Positions 22,494 through 34,196 of a stretch of 64,000 nucleotides of DNA are shown one piece after another. Source of the stretch: Furcasterigmium furcatum (lineage: Eukaryota; Ascomycota; Sordariomycetes; Glomerellales; Plectosphaerellaceae); contig BCIA01000001.1 in assembly GCA_001599815.1 (NCBI GenBank), positions 2,050,934 through 2,114,933 of the forward strand, given 5' to 3'. The notes under the pieces were generated by a model. That model made no database searches, was not told the DNA's origin, and saw nothing but the letters and a program-made list of their open reading frames with translations. How positions within the stretch are numbered: position 1 is the first letter of the stretch; each line of letters begins with the position of its first letter. The translations under genes were made by a program, and so were the position numbers.

Positions 22494-23923
22494 TTAGCAT
22501 ACGTTCGAGTTCAACGCGTCGTTGAGGTTCCTGGGGATAATGCCGGCGCGAACGGCGTCTGCGAGATTTCGGTTAGCATCTTTCTTCCGCCACAAGACGG
22601 ATACGTGGACAAACCTCGGTAGCCCCAGCGGTAATCACCCAACTGAGTCTTCCACGTCCAGAATACCCAGCCTTCAGTTCGCGTCTCATAGGCCTGAAGC
22701 TGGGCCGCGAACCACCTGCGGTAGAAGTCTTGCTGCTGGTTAGGGTGCCAGCCGCTGTCCCACTCGATCTCGGTCGGAGGGCTAATGCTCCATTCGCCGA
22801 CAATGGTCGGGCCGGCGCTGTCCCCGTTTCGGTTGTCCCTGCAGGAAGTCGAGATGTAGCTCTGGTGGTTCCAAGGAACTTGGGGCGTCCACTTGAGGTA
22901 TCGGTGATCGTCAAAGGCAGCAAAAGTGGTGTCGCTCAGGTACTGGACTGGGTTGCCCGAACCCCATAGCGTGCTCATCAGCTGGATGTGGACGCGGTTG
23001 TTCGCTGCGATATTGAGCTCGGACTCAATTCGTCGGATGGCCTGGGAAACTTAGCTACTGGGCAGGAATAAAGAAAGAAAAGCGGCCGGCTGATGTACAT
23101 TCCATGCTCTGGGGTAGAAGTAGCTGCGCAGCGAGTCGCGGGCTTCGCCGTAATGCAGGGGCTCGTTGATGACCTGGATCATGCCGACATTGCGCAGCTC
23201 ATGGCGAGAGTATTTGAGCCTTGTTAGATATTCAAGGAACCGCACAGCGCGATCATACTGGTAGTCGACATAGAAGCCCGGGGTTGGTGCGAACTAGGCG
23301 AGGTTAGCTGAATGAGTTGCCCTAGCGAGGTGGCAAAATAACGACGTGCCTGTCCCGTGAAAGCATTCTGGGCAACTTGAGCCCCGGGAGCACCATGGTG
23401 ACTATTTTTCGTTAGGAAAGCTTTTCGCAGAAAGTTGGCACGGAAACATACTCCAAAATAATGTAGAGTCCGCGATCACTCGCCCAGCCGCAAAGCCTAA
23501 TCAAGTACTGCTCGGCGCCCTGGTTGCACTGTCAGTAAGTTGAACGAGACGAAGAAAGATGATGAAGCTTGCCCGTGGAAAGTGCTCCGAGTCGTAGACA
23601 AGGTCCTCCCGTAGCCAATATCCCAGCGGGACACGGATGGTGTTGATGCCGTAGCTCACCATCTCATCGAGATCGGCCTGGGTGATCCAGGAATTCCAAT
23701 GACGCTGGAAGGCTGCGTCAGAGCGTGCCTGGCCAGTGTTCATGACGCAGTCGAACTCCGATCTCTGCCCTCCACAGCCAATGTTGGACCATTCGGTCGT
23801 GGCAATCCATGGCTCAAACACAAAGAGAGATCCAAGATTGACGCCTCGGAGCTTGTGTCCGGGCCACCAAGCCAAGGATGTCGGGAGCAAAGCTGCCACG
23901 ATAGCTAGATGAAACTTAACCAT
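22494..23923 (-). CDS. Secreted GH5 exo-beta-1,3-glucanase-like enzyme
   Basis: Extracellular glycoside hydrolase of the GH5 clan-A fold, close to fungal glucan 1,3-beta-glucosidases that trim laminarin-like or cell-wall glucan. Six exons: 23923-23573, 23519-23452, 23401-23350, 23293-23099, 23041-22615 and 22558-22494 (385 aa). A signal peptide MVKFHLAIVAALLPTSLA leads into WWPGHKLRGVNLGSLF. The acid/base Glu is E201 in QVINEPLHYG and the nucleophile is E305 in TIVGEWSIS. Two introns use GC donors (GCAAGC after HFPR, GCACGT after FTGQ), and GT alternatives break the frame. It could act on host or own-wall beta-glucan, feeding the GH3 enzyme next to it. Confidence 0.9.
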
Positions 23924-25984
23924 GGCTGTGACGATGACGATGAAGACGGTGCCAAAGCAAGCAAAGGAATAGGAGAGTCTTGGTTCGAGGTATATGTACA
24001 CTTTGTAGACGAGACTGTTCTTAGAGGTATGTCCTGGCGCCGCGTTGGACTCATTCTGGGTTAGGGGACTTCACATGGGATTCGAACGCATGACCTACAG
24101 TCAGGAGGCGAAGGAAGAGACTAGCAGGGATCCTCGTTGCATCATGCCGGGTGCACGTCGGTTGCTCCATGCAGTAGTTGCATGAACTGCCGTGCTTGCA
24201 GGCCAATGGAGATCTCCTGGAAAACGTGGCACTGAAAGGACGCGTATGCCTGGTTTACTTTTCATAAAATAGTAACGTCAAGGCGACGCCGGAAACTGCC
24301 AGAAGGGCAGCAATGGTGATAATTTCTCTCTGTGATACAGTTCATCGTAAGAGTTCACTTGAAATATCGTGACGGGATTAGCACGAGCGGACGTCGTCGC
24401 CCCGGCTCTCGTCCTTGAGCACAAAGGCATCAATAATCACAGCAGATCGAGTTCGTAGGTCCAGTCATCCGATGTCGAGCTTGACCTTCCACTTAGAGAG
24501 AAGCAAGGATGTCGGCGAAGGGCCAAGGAAAAGAAGTTGAAAGGGGCACATGCATGGAACATTCCAAGATTGGTCGGAGCCGCTAGAGCAAAGAGATGTG
24601 ACGGAGGGCTTGCCGGGAATGATGCGGGTCTGCACGTCTTGGTAACCCAATAATAGCGGGAAGTGGCGCCACTGACTGTCGGATGAATCGAAGTAGGCTG
24701 GCGTTTGACTAGATGGTGGATTGAGGCGATGCCACGACGAGAGCCACAATGATAACTCGAGGAATTTATTCACCTTGGTGTTCGTGGTACCCTGGCCGTT
24801 CTCGTCGGCTCCATGTCGGCTCATCAACAGTGCCGAGATAAAGATGACGACAGATGGAGAAATCATAGTGAATCAGGGACACACAAGAACTGCACTGGGC
24901 CTTGTTAAGTTGGGGGTTCTCTCCTGTTGCAGCGAAGTCATCACCATCCCGCCAGACTGAACTGTCTAGCTCTCTTGGCCCACATGACAGGGTCAGGATA
25001 ACAACGAACAATATTGGAGGTCCCCACACCAGGTCATGGTATACTAGCCCTTGACGGCACATTTCTAGTCTCTAAGACTCCGTGGTTAGGCCGGGTCGGC
25101 CGGGGCAGTACAAGCGGGTCCCTTGTAGGGGGAATACAGAAGTGAAACGCACCCTCTCCACGATGCAGGCTCTAAGGGGATCCACCGGGGAGAAGCAGGG
25201 GGGGGACGGCAGGAAAGGGCCGATCTTTCAAGTTTCTGCGGGGGTTGGCCGACGGTGATGAGCATGTCCTGCTGGTTGGGGAATCCCGATGACAAGAATC
25301 GGGACACCAGTAACCCTTAGCCAGTTCTCTCAGCGTAAATGACCATTCTCGTCGTCACAGGCCGCATCCATGATTCTCTCGATTGAGCTTATTCAGCTAA
25401 GCTCTGAATTGTGAACAGCACAATCAAAGGCCTGTCTTAAGAGTGACAGGTTGGTCCGTGGTTGAGTACTAGTAACATAACGGAAGGTGTCATGTGTAGA
25501 CTTGCGGTTCACGGCACCCCACAAGCTAACCCTTGAATTTGCATGGAGGTTGCATCGGCACATGTCCGCATGCCCGCATGCACCGCGGAAACCCGGGATG
25601 CCGGGGTAGAAACGTCGACGCGTATTGGCTACCCAGATCGGACTCCATATCTTCCACATTCTATTCTGCCGGCTTCTCTTCTCAAGGCTCCAAAAGCGGA
25701 TCTCAATACTCTATCGCGCGCCCTTCCCGGATGCTCACCCAGACTCACCCAGCTCACACCTTTAGTTCCCTGCTTTACCCACTTGATCATCATTACCCGT
25801 GGAAGTGAATGAGCTACATCTCACTAACGGCCATGGCCATTTTCTTTGGCACATCCTCTCGATCCGTGTATTGGTATGATTATCGGGTGATATAGGCAGT
25901 GGCAATGTTCTTGCCGTGCAGTGCGCCCCAGCTCATATAGAGCCAATTATCTAGTGAAGAATCCCATTCAAATCAGCGAGAAGC
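23924..25984. other. Gene-poor interval with a tRNA-like fragment
   Basis: About 2 kb. A tRNA-like B-box fragment lies at about 24072-24115. A minus-strand open frame (24465-24866) starts with a signal-peptide-like MISPSVVIFISALL, but it has no family resemblance and no consistent splice model. The rest shows no coding signal. Confidence 0.4.
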
Positions 25985-27749
25985 TCAAGCAGTCGCATTG
26001 TTAGTGGGTTCCTCAGCGAGCGCGCCTTTGCTCACACGGCCCATGTCCTCGGCAAAAGTAGTCGTGGGGACCCATCTCGCGCTGTGACGAGGCGATGTCT
26101 CCTCCAGCATCTGGTCGATCTGCTCGAGCGAGAGGCCCTTCATCTCCGGAACGAGGAAGTATGCAAATATGGTGCCAAACAGGCAAAGGGCTCCCCAGAA
26201 GAAGAACACCTTGGGGCCGAGGTTCACGGCACCCCTCTCGTCTCCGGTCAAGTACGGCGAGATGACTGCGAGAACGCAGTTCCAGAACCAGCAGGACGCC
26301 GTCGAGAGTGCGACGCCGCGGGAGCGGATCGGCAGGGAGAAGATCTCGCCCACGACGACCCAGCCGGCCGGCCCCCAGGTGGTGGCGAAGAAGAAGATCT
26401 GGAGGCATATTATCGCGATCATCCCCTTCACTGCGTTCTCGTTCTCTGGCATGGCCGTGCCGACGGCCCCGATGACGTACTGCATGAGGAACATGCCCGT
26501 GCCGCCGACCAGCAGCAGCGGGCGGCGTCCGAAGCGCTCGATAGCCCAGAAGGCGAGGGGCGTCGACAGGACGTTGACCAGAGTGGTGATGAGCGAGATC
26601 AGGAAGGGGTCCGGGATGGTCCCCAGCTGCTGGAAGAAGGTCGTGCCGTAATAGAAGATGAAGTTCATCCCGCTGAGCTGCTGCCACATCTGGATGCCCG
26701 TGCCGACGATTGTTCTGCGAATGTTCGAGGAGGGCTTGCGGATGGAGCCGCGGAAGCAGACCAGCCAGGACTGGACATACCCCGAGCTGGGGATCAGGTT
26801 CGACTCGTACTCGTGGTTGGCGATGATCTCTGCCAGTTCAACTCGGATGTATTCGGAATCGGAAGGCTGTCCACGGATAAAGCAGAGGGCTGTGGTTGCC
26901 TTCTCGATCTTGCCAACCTTGACCCAGTAGCGGGGGGACTCGGCTGCGAGGCTCGAAGTCAGTTATATGCGAACAAGAAGAAAGAATCGGGCGGAACTCA
27001 CGCAAAACGCAGAGTGCCGCTGCCAGGGTGATGGCCCAAATGAACTGAATCCCAATGGGAATTCTGTAGGAGCCCGAGTCACTCCGGCTCTGGGTGCCGT
27101 ACACGGCGCAGTTTGCCAGAAGCAGGCCAATGGTTCTGATTGAAGCTGTCAGCCAGGCTCTTCCCACCAGAGGAAGCGGTTTGGTGCGTGATACTCACAT
27201 GCAGAACTGGTACGCAGACACCACGGCTCCACGAATCTTCTTGGGTGCCACCTCGGACATGTAGAGGATGATAACGGCCGATTCGAAGCCCACACCCATG
27301 CCGGCAACGAAACGCCCAATGGTCATGAGCGCCAGCTGGCCAGAATAGGCGATCTGCAGAACAACACCAGCTGCGAAGATGAAGCAGCCGCCGATGATAG
27401 TAAGGCGACGCCCAACCATGTCGGCGCAGTCGCCTGCAATCAGGGCACCGAGGAAGGTTCCGAGGGAGAGAATAGACGTCATGAGTGACTTGTCCGAAGA
27501 TGAGATGGCGAAGGTGGCAGACGCGTCCACGGGCGCCCCGGCCTCGAAGTCGTACTCGATGCCCGTGTGTTGCTGAATAAAGTACGGCATTCCAAGGACG
27601 CCGGACATCCAGCCGATGTCATAGCCGAAGAACAAGCCACCAAAGGCCGCGCAGACGCAGATGAGGTAGGCTTTCCAGGTGATGGGGGCTTCGATCTTGG
27701 AGAGATCGGCCCTGGTCCCTGAGCTCTCGACGTTGGGTTCGGCGCCCAT
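25985..27749 (-). CDS. MFS sugar (hexose/polyol) transporter
   Basis: Plasma-membrane proton-sugar symporter, 547 aa, exons 27749-27199, 27135-27002 and 26943-25985. Sugar-porter signatures are present in order: GGLFFGYDIG in helix 1, DMVGRR in loop 2-3, GRFVAGMGVG in helix 4, PESPRYWVKVGK after helix 6 (the proline is restored only by splicing intron 2), QMWQQLSGMN in helix 7, ERFGRRPLLL in loop 8-9 and VPEMKGLSLEQID after helix 12. The upstream TTG codons are not used, since ATG at 27749 begins MGAEP. It is divergent from an SDR dehydrogenase, and together they could form a sugar or polyol uptake and oxidation pair. The 315-codon open frame on the other strand is a shadow. Confidence 0.93.
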
Positions 27750-28397
27750 GATGATCTCTTCCAAGGCAGCGTGATCACTCTCAGAAGTTGTTGATGGATG
27801 GGTATGAGGTGGAGGAATGGGCTGGCCAAGGAGTTGCGAGAAGACCTTGGCGGAGCGGTGGGCCGTCTAAAATATCCACGAGTTCGCCGTCTACAGCGCC
27901 GCCGCGAGAAAGGAGGCCCAGCTTCCCCAGAATTCCCCAGATGCCTTGCTCCGCGTTTGTTCAGGTTGCATCCGAAACCCCGGCCCCGGAGAGAGCAGAC
28001 ATATGTGGGGAACATCCGAGCCGGGCAAGCAGCGCCCGGATAAGTATCCATCGGATGCGAAGCTCCCTCAGCCAACGTCATTAACCCCGTGCTAACAGCC
28101 GGCTCGGGCCTTCCCCAGACTATCCCAGTTCCACCTGAAAGCTTTGAGGGGTGAACTTTGTTCTCGATGGCACAGTAGTACTAATAGGCACATTCCGCCG
28201 GAAGCCTCGTCGGGAGGCCGAGGCTCTCCACCGTCCCGTCCTCCAGTCGTCAGTAGCGATCGGATATTACTCCGCTCGGCATTGGCCAACCCCCTCGCTC
28301 GGTGGCGGGGCTGATGAGGGGTCTAAATCAAGCTGAAGTTGCTGCAACTTGAGCGCCTAGACTCTCCGAAGCATCCGTTTAATTGGTCTTCATCATC
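27750..28397. promoter_or_regulatory. Divergent promoter between sugar transporter and SDR
   Basis: A 648-bp region between two divergent starts, GC-rich with several CCGCC and CCCCAG stretches. Co-regulation of the two genes is likely but not shown. Confidence 0.45.
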
Positions 28398-29242
28398 ATG
28401 TCTTTCACTGGAAAAGTCTTTGCCGTTACTGGGGCTGGCAGTGGCATCGGCCTTGCCACCTCGAAGCTCATTGCTGCCAAGGGCGGCACGGTGTGCCTTG
28501 CGGATGTAGACGACGCTGCCCTCAGCGCGGCCGAGGAGTTCTTCGCCGCCCAGGCACCCCCTGTTCCCTTCATGGTGACAAAGGTCGATGTTGCAGAGAA
28601 GAGTCAGGTCGAGAGCTGGATCGCCGCGATCAAAGAGAGGTTTGGCCGGTTGGACGGGGCCGCCAATGTCGCCGGCGTGATCGGCAAGGATCACGGCATC
28701 AAGCCAGTCGCGGAGCTGGCCGACGACCAATGGGATAAGATTATTGCTGTCAACCTCACCGGTTTGATGTACTGCTTGCGAGCGGAACTGAAAATCATCG
28801 AGTCCGGCGGTTCCATCGTCAACATGGCGTCGATACACAGCACTGTCGGCAAGTTTTCCCCTGCTCCAGAGAGCCACGCCACGGTGCTGACCCCCACCAC
28901 GTTGTTACTCCCGCTAATAATACATCTTTAGGCGTGAGTAACCACGGAGCATATGCCGCCAGCAAGCATGGAGTTCTTGGACTCACACGTGCTGCGGCGA
29001 AGGAGAACGGGGTCAGGGAGGTACGCGTCAATGCTGTCGCCCCGGGGCCTATCTACACGCCGATGATGGAGAAATACCTGAAGGACAATAATGTGCCAGA
29101 GGATGCACCGTTCAACGAGCCCATTGCCTTCAGGCGTATGGGCACGGCTGAGGAGGTTGCAAACGTTGTTCTCTTTCTCTTGGGCCCGGAGAGCTCGTTT
29201 GTTAGCGGCGCCTGTTACTCAGTTGACGGCGCATGGCTTTAA
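28398..29242 (+). CDS. Classical short-chain dehydrogenase/reductase
   Basis: NAD(P)(H)-dependent oxidoreductase of 253 aa, exons 28398-28848 and 28932-29242. The cofactor turn TGAGSGIG spans residues 11-18. NVAG stands in for NNAG. The catalytic triad is S145 (NMAS), Y158 and K162 (YAASK). APGPIYTPM matches the family PG motif. The single intron has a perfect but non-canonical GC donor (GCAAGT), branch site CTAAT and acceptor TTTAG, and it rebuilds the segment between Ser and Tyr. Acidic D41 after strand 2 (CLADVD) favours NAD(H). The substrate is unknown. Divergence from the sugar transporter suggests a sugar alcohol or sugar-derived alcohol. Confidence 0.9.
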
Positions 29243-30248
29243 GTATTAAAATACCAGGACTCATCTTAATCTTCAAATCTTTTGGGTTGTTTGATCATCT
29301 CCTCTCCTTTCCGACACGCTTTCAATAGGTGTTTTAACATCTAGTTCTATATTCAGCCTTCCTAGTTCATGTCAGAGCGTGTTGAGGCAGACTACGAGTG
29401 CTAACACATGCTACGTAGAGCGTTGGCATAATGATTTCGCCAGTCACATTCCCTAGTAAGCACGCAGAACCCAGCCCTCGCGCCAAGTCGCCACCCGTCC
29501 CTTCCACCCTCAGGTTCACCCGACTCATGCACATAGTAGGACGACTAGTAAGAGGTGAAAGGGGCCAAAGCGGTCCTACATCTGCCTCACCCCTGCTCGG
29601 CCACTCTCTTCGTGAGATCGGCGCAATGTCGGCCGATAGTGTCGAAAGTTCAGGCCAGACAGGCTTGAAAAGACTATACATTGTCACCCAACCCTTCTGA
29701 TACCCGAGACTCTCTCGCATGGGTGAAGTATACCCTTCGGATGAGAGCACTTACCGCAGACGTCTGGACAACGGGATATGGATGACGTTGGAATCGGCTG
29801 TCGGCCTCGCCGCTCCCGTTACAGGGCCGGCTCGATGGATACTTGAGAAAGGTACCTACGAGTCCCTTCTCACTTACCCGGCTACTCCGGTAGAGTACTG
29901 GGATAGTATCAAAGAGGTGCAGGAACACATTAGCGCGTGCCGGCGCTCTGGAACGGGCAGCAATTGGCCAACATTGTGCCCCCGCCTGCCTGCATGCATA
30001 GGGGCGCAACATGGGAGGGAGATGGGGGACGAGAGGCGATCCATTGCCTGTATGTATGGAAGTCCATAGCCTGAGTTCGTCACTTCCAGCATCTGAGGCC
30101 TAATCTCCTCCCAATCATCAAATACCCGTAGGCGCTGAAGTCAAAAGTCGGGACTTGCTCCCGAGTCATGCCAACTTGAACCCGCATCTCATTGCCAGCG
30201 ACTTCCATCTCCGCACCGACGCCCAAGATATTAGCACCCAACTTTCAC
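29243..30248. other. Intergenic
   Basis: About 1 kb between the SDR stop and the ankyrin-like gene. Short open frames only, and no repeat or RNA gene recognised. Confidence 0.5.
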
Positions 30249-31028
30249 ATGTCGCTACCAGAGCTCCCGCTCACCCCAGCGGACTTTGTGCGGGTTCATC
30301 CAGACTTTGCCGCGGACCCCGACGACGACGACCCCATGATCCACGGCGCGCCATCAGCAGAACAGATCGCCCGAATTCATGACCTCTTTAGGACGCAGCC
30401 GGATCCAGCCGTCGTAGGCAGCGGCGTTAGCCTTGTCGGGCACGAATGCCGCACCAGTCCGGACGCCATGCTTCTGATGGCAATAGAGCCTTCCTCGGGT
30501 AACTCGGCACTACACTCGGCCATCGAGGCGCGGAACTTCGTGGCCCTCAAGGCGGTCGGGGACATCTTCGGACCTCGAATGGACGTGGGACCAGGGGCGT
30601 ATCAGCTTCCCCTGCGTTGCCTCAGAATGCTTCAGGGGCATGCGAACCATACGGGCGAGACCCTCCTGCACGTGGCTGCGCGGACGGGCGACAAGACGAC
30701 GCTGGCCAAGGCCTGGGGCACCTTTCAGGGCCGCGACGGTCCCCTCGAGGAGGATCGGGGATGGGGTGATACGAGTGTGGGATGGGGTCAGGATTGGCCG
30801 ACAAGGGAGCGCATCCGGACGCTCACGTTCTTGCTAGCCACCAACCTAAAGGGCCAGGACGCGGCGGCTGTTGCACGAGAGGCGGGCCATGATGACCTTG
30901 CCAGGTCAATCAAGAGGCTGCTCCGCGTATATGATCCCCGCCGAGAGCGGCACGATCCCAGCGCTGTGCAGCTTCTGCGGGACCAGTGCGCCGAGAACGC
31001 CAGGCCAGTCGACGAGCCGGAGACATGA
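30249..31028 (+). CDS. Ankyrin-repeat-like protein, unknown function
   Basis: An intronless 259-aa protein from ATG 30249 to TGA 31026-31028. Three helix-turn-helix units resemble degenerate ankyrin repeats: GNSALHSAIEARNFVALKAV, GETLLHVAARTGDKTTLAKA and GQDAAAVAREAGHDDLARSI. The first 60 residues are acidic (DPDDDDP) and probably unstructured. It likely mediates protein binding, with no enzyme motif. Neighbours give no functional hint. Confidence 0.7.
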   Translation: MSLPELPLTPADFVRVHPDFAADPDDDDPMIHGAPSAEQIARIHDLFRTQPDPAVVGSGVSLVGHECRTSPDAMLLMAIEPSSGNSALHSAIEARNFVALKAVGDIFGPRMDVGPGAYQLPLRCLRMLQGHANHTGETLLHVAARTGDKTTLAKAWGTFQGRDGPLEEDRGWGDTSVGWGQDWPTRERIRTLTFLLATNLKGQDAAAVAREAGHDDLARSIKRLLRVYDPRRERHDPSAVQLLRDQCAENARPVDEPET

Positions 31029-31339
31029 TCACGATAGCGGATGCGGCCGGCGCGGGTCTGCCCACGACGTTTTCTTCTTTTCGCCCTCCGTCACAGCTGC
31101 TACCTTACTCTGTGGTTAGATACCTCCCTTAGCTGTACATGACGATTGGGATGAAGCGGATGATGATGATGATGAGTAGGGGGAGTGAGAGTGAGAGTGA
31201 TATGAGATAGATGCTGTAGCATGGACCTACTAGTCACAATCGAAGCAATCAAACACGGCTGCCGGTTCAAGACGTCGAGTATTGTCAGGTTAGAGACGGT
31301 CTATGTTTAGTCACTTTCGCGTTCACCCGCTCGTTCGGC
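31029..31339. other. Convergent intergenic with a microsatellite
   Basis: 311 bp between two convergent genes. It contains (GAT)n-type repeats at about 31160-31175 followed by GTGAGA units. Nothing else is seen. Confidence 0.55.
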
Positions 31340-33169
31340 TTAGCCCTGCACATCACCTCCGGCGGCCAGGTTCTCCTCCTTGTCCTTCTTCTGCTTCTCC
31401 TCGCGGCTGGCGAACCACACCACCAGAACGGTCCAGGCAACAAACGTGACTTGAAGTACAGCCTCCATAATGTAGCCCTTGAAGAACCTCGGCGCTTCCA
31501 CGGTGGGAAACGACAGCAGGCCAACCCAGGCCCCGAAAGCGGTCGAAAATGCAAGCATGGAGCTGATGACAAAGGCGCGTTCCTCGGCATCGCCCGCACA
31601 AACGATGTTCGCTACGCTGTAGTTGATGGGCGACAGAGAAACCTCGATGTAGTTGATTACCGTGGCGAACCTGGACATTTGTTGTTAGCAGAGGCTCGTG
31701 GAAACGTCCATGATAATCTTGATGTACTCACCATTTGAACTCGAAGCTTGTCTCATCGAACAGGATCCAGGCAAACTTGGAAATGAAGTGGATGCCGCAT
31801 GCCACAGTGATGGTCGGGAAGATGGACTTTCGGCCGTACTTATCGACGATCCAAGAAAAGACCATGATCCAGATGATACCCAGGCTTGGAGAAATTGCCT
31901 GGTAGGTGGTCAGCTGTCAGATCGGACGACTAACATCGGATATGCTACTCACAGTAAAGTTGTTGATTTGCGCCGTTGAGTACTGTGGCTGCGCACGCAG
32001 CCAAAGGGTCGGGGCACTGGAACCCATGCTCAGGAAACCAGTCGCCCACTGAATATTCCACGGGACCAGAAGCCAGAAATGCCACCTGCCGAGGAACCGC
32101 TTCAGAGACGCCTTTGAGAGGTTCAGGCCCTTGGGGTCCAGGCGGCCTTGCAAGGCCATGCGCTCCTTGGCCAGACCGAATTCGTGCTCCGTCATGAACC
32201 AGCGTTTGCCGTCCCTGGGGGTACCGGGGAGACTGGTGAAGCCCCAGATGGCGACAGGGAACGTGAGGAATGATGCAACCAAGTACATCCATCTCCATCC
32301 AGGGTATCCCAGGGCACCATTGAGATCAGTGTAAATGCGTGCGGCGAGGAGACCAGTAGTCATCGTACCCACGCCGCTGGAAACGTAAAAGATGCCAGCA
32401 CGGCGGATGATTTCATCTGTACGGTACCAACTGCCCAAGATGTAATGGATTGAACAAAAGTAGGACCCTGGCACGTAAGGTCAGCCTTTTATGTTGAGAG
32501 TGAGGAGGGGATCGGGGTAAAAGAGCTCGACTCACCCTGGGACAGGGCCATCAGGAACCGATAGGCAACGAGCTCCGCGAAACTCTTAGCTTGAAAGCAG
32601 CAGATGCTCCAAACACCCCAAAAGAACATGCAGATAGGGATAACCCATTGCGACTTGTACTTGGTGATGAGGAGAGTCGCGGGTATCATGGAACTATCCG
32701 CGGTCAGCACAGGAAACCGGGCTCTGGCTCCGAGTGGAAGTGGCTTACATGCAGTATCCGGCGCTATACACAGCACGGAGCTGAATAAATTCATTGCCGA
32801 ATAGTTTAAGATCCTCTCTCATGCCACTAACGTAGGCATTGGCAAGAACTCCGCGGTCAATATATAGAACCTGCCGCTTGTTAGTCATTTGGCAGTCCAG
32901 CATAATCATTCGTGATGTATTCAAGTGCAACTCACCCAGAACCCAACGAAAGCATACCCAAGAATAAAGAAGTCGAGCTTGTGTATCAGACGGCGCTCTG
33001 CAGGGCTATCGTTAGGGTCGAACCAGGAGAACAAGGATTTGTTGGGTGAAAGATTTCGGTTTGCGCCATAGACGTAAACCTCGGCCTCAGCAGGAGTAGA
33101 ATCCTTCTCGGAGGAGCTTCCGGGATCCGGAGGAGACTCGGTAACGATAACCTGCTTTTCGGCTGCCAT
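31340..33169 (-). CDS. MFS anion permease, Dal5/allantoate-permease family (second copy)
   Basis: Plasma-membrane H+ symporter for organic anions, 508 aa in six exons: 33169-32936, 32870-32749, 32693-32536, 32467-31953, 31898-31732 and 31670-31340. The family pattern is VLYIDRGVLANAYVSGMRED after helix 1, then VAYRFLMALSQG and GWRWMYLVASFLTF. A TEHEFGLAKERM loop precedes the second half. It shares the layout of the permease at 4766-6764 but is clearly a different, diverged gene. The N-terminal ~60 residues are hydrophilic and cytoplasmic. It is divergent from the Baeyer-Villiger-type monooxygenase, so it may import that enzyme's substrate. Confidence 0.9.
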
Positions 33170-34196
33170 CTTGTGCAAGCTGTTATGGCTGAAAAGAGAT
33201 GTTGGCGATGTCTCAACGGATCCGGATACCTATGCTTGTGATCTCGACATCGCAGCAGTCAAAGGTCTGGCGCCAGAACCTTTATATACTCCTAGCTGTC
33301 TAGTGTCTCCGTTTCCGAAAATGCATGAACCCCGTCTTCGGCTTTCGGTTGGCGACACTTGAAGTGCTTGCACTTCCTCATACTTGCGCGATCTGCCACG
33401 CGATGCACTTGGGCATTGCCGAAGCTCGCTTGTTCTTCTTGGCATCGAGCATGCAACTCACTGGGGGGGATGGCGACATTGGTCGCCCGCCGAGCTGTCA
33501 TTTTCAGACAAACTTCCGGGCTCCAGTAACCAGGGCGCTGGGTCGCATCAGGCTGGGAAAACCGGAGCAAGAAATGGCGAAATGGCCAGGTATCTAGACG
33601 TCACTTCTGCCTTACCTCGAATGCTGGAGGTGGCGCTGGCCACATGGGAACTGATTCTTATCGGACCGCGCACAGCTTTTGGAACTTCGGTAGTTCTCGA
33701 AGGGGGGGTTTTCCGGGGGACCCGTATCTGCCACTGGCAGAATCTCGCAGTTATGGGCACCAGCGCTTGACACGGCGATGATTTTCTTGACATATGGCGG
33801 TAGGTGACTGATGTTGAGGCGGAATTTACCACAGACTACTGCAATACTATTCATCTGGAGCGGAGAATCCCCTGGTCTCCGGAGAAAGGCGCGAATTGCC
33901 CGCCCTCCGCGGACTTTAAAAATCACGGACCCTTATCATGTTGCTCTCGCCAGGGACAATGGCATCATCGTTGGCGCCGGCACCATGCATCCGCACCCGC
34001 CTTCCTTCAGCGATATCGGTACCAGTAAATCGAACGATGGGAGTTCTGTCAAGAGCACCAGAAGTGTCCGGAGATCAGGAAGACCCATGACTGGATGTCG
34101 TATTTATCGCAACAATATGGTACCCGTCTCCTACCTCGTGAAGCACTCGGTACGCAGCTGAGTTTGCGCAAATCTGTCGAGAAAGCCGCCATAAGC
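33170..34196. promoter_or_regulatory. Divergent promoter between permease and flavin monooxygenase
   Basis: About 1.03 kb between divergent starts. A clear TATA element for the permease is listed separately. No credible ORF of its own. Confidence 0.45.
33281..33288 (-). promoter_or_regulatory. TATA box candidate of the second permease
   Basis: On the minus strand it reads TATATAAA, about 112-119 bp before the ATG at 33169, good spacing for RNA polymerase II initiation. Confidence 0.5.

Noticed and set aside
24465..24866. Possible small secreted protein on the minus strand
   Set aside because: The first 14 residues resemble a signal peptide, but three frames compete downstream and no splice model gives a coherent mature protein.
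26084..27031. 315-codon open frame on the plus strand
   Set aside because: Antisense to the sugar transporter; acidic, shadow-like sequence crossing an intron.
28383..28397. TTG-based upstream extension of the SDR
   Set aside because: Non-ATG start; ATG at 28398 begins MSFTGKVFAVTGAG, the normal SDR N terminus.
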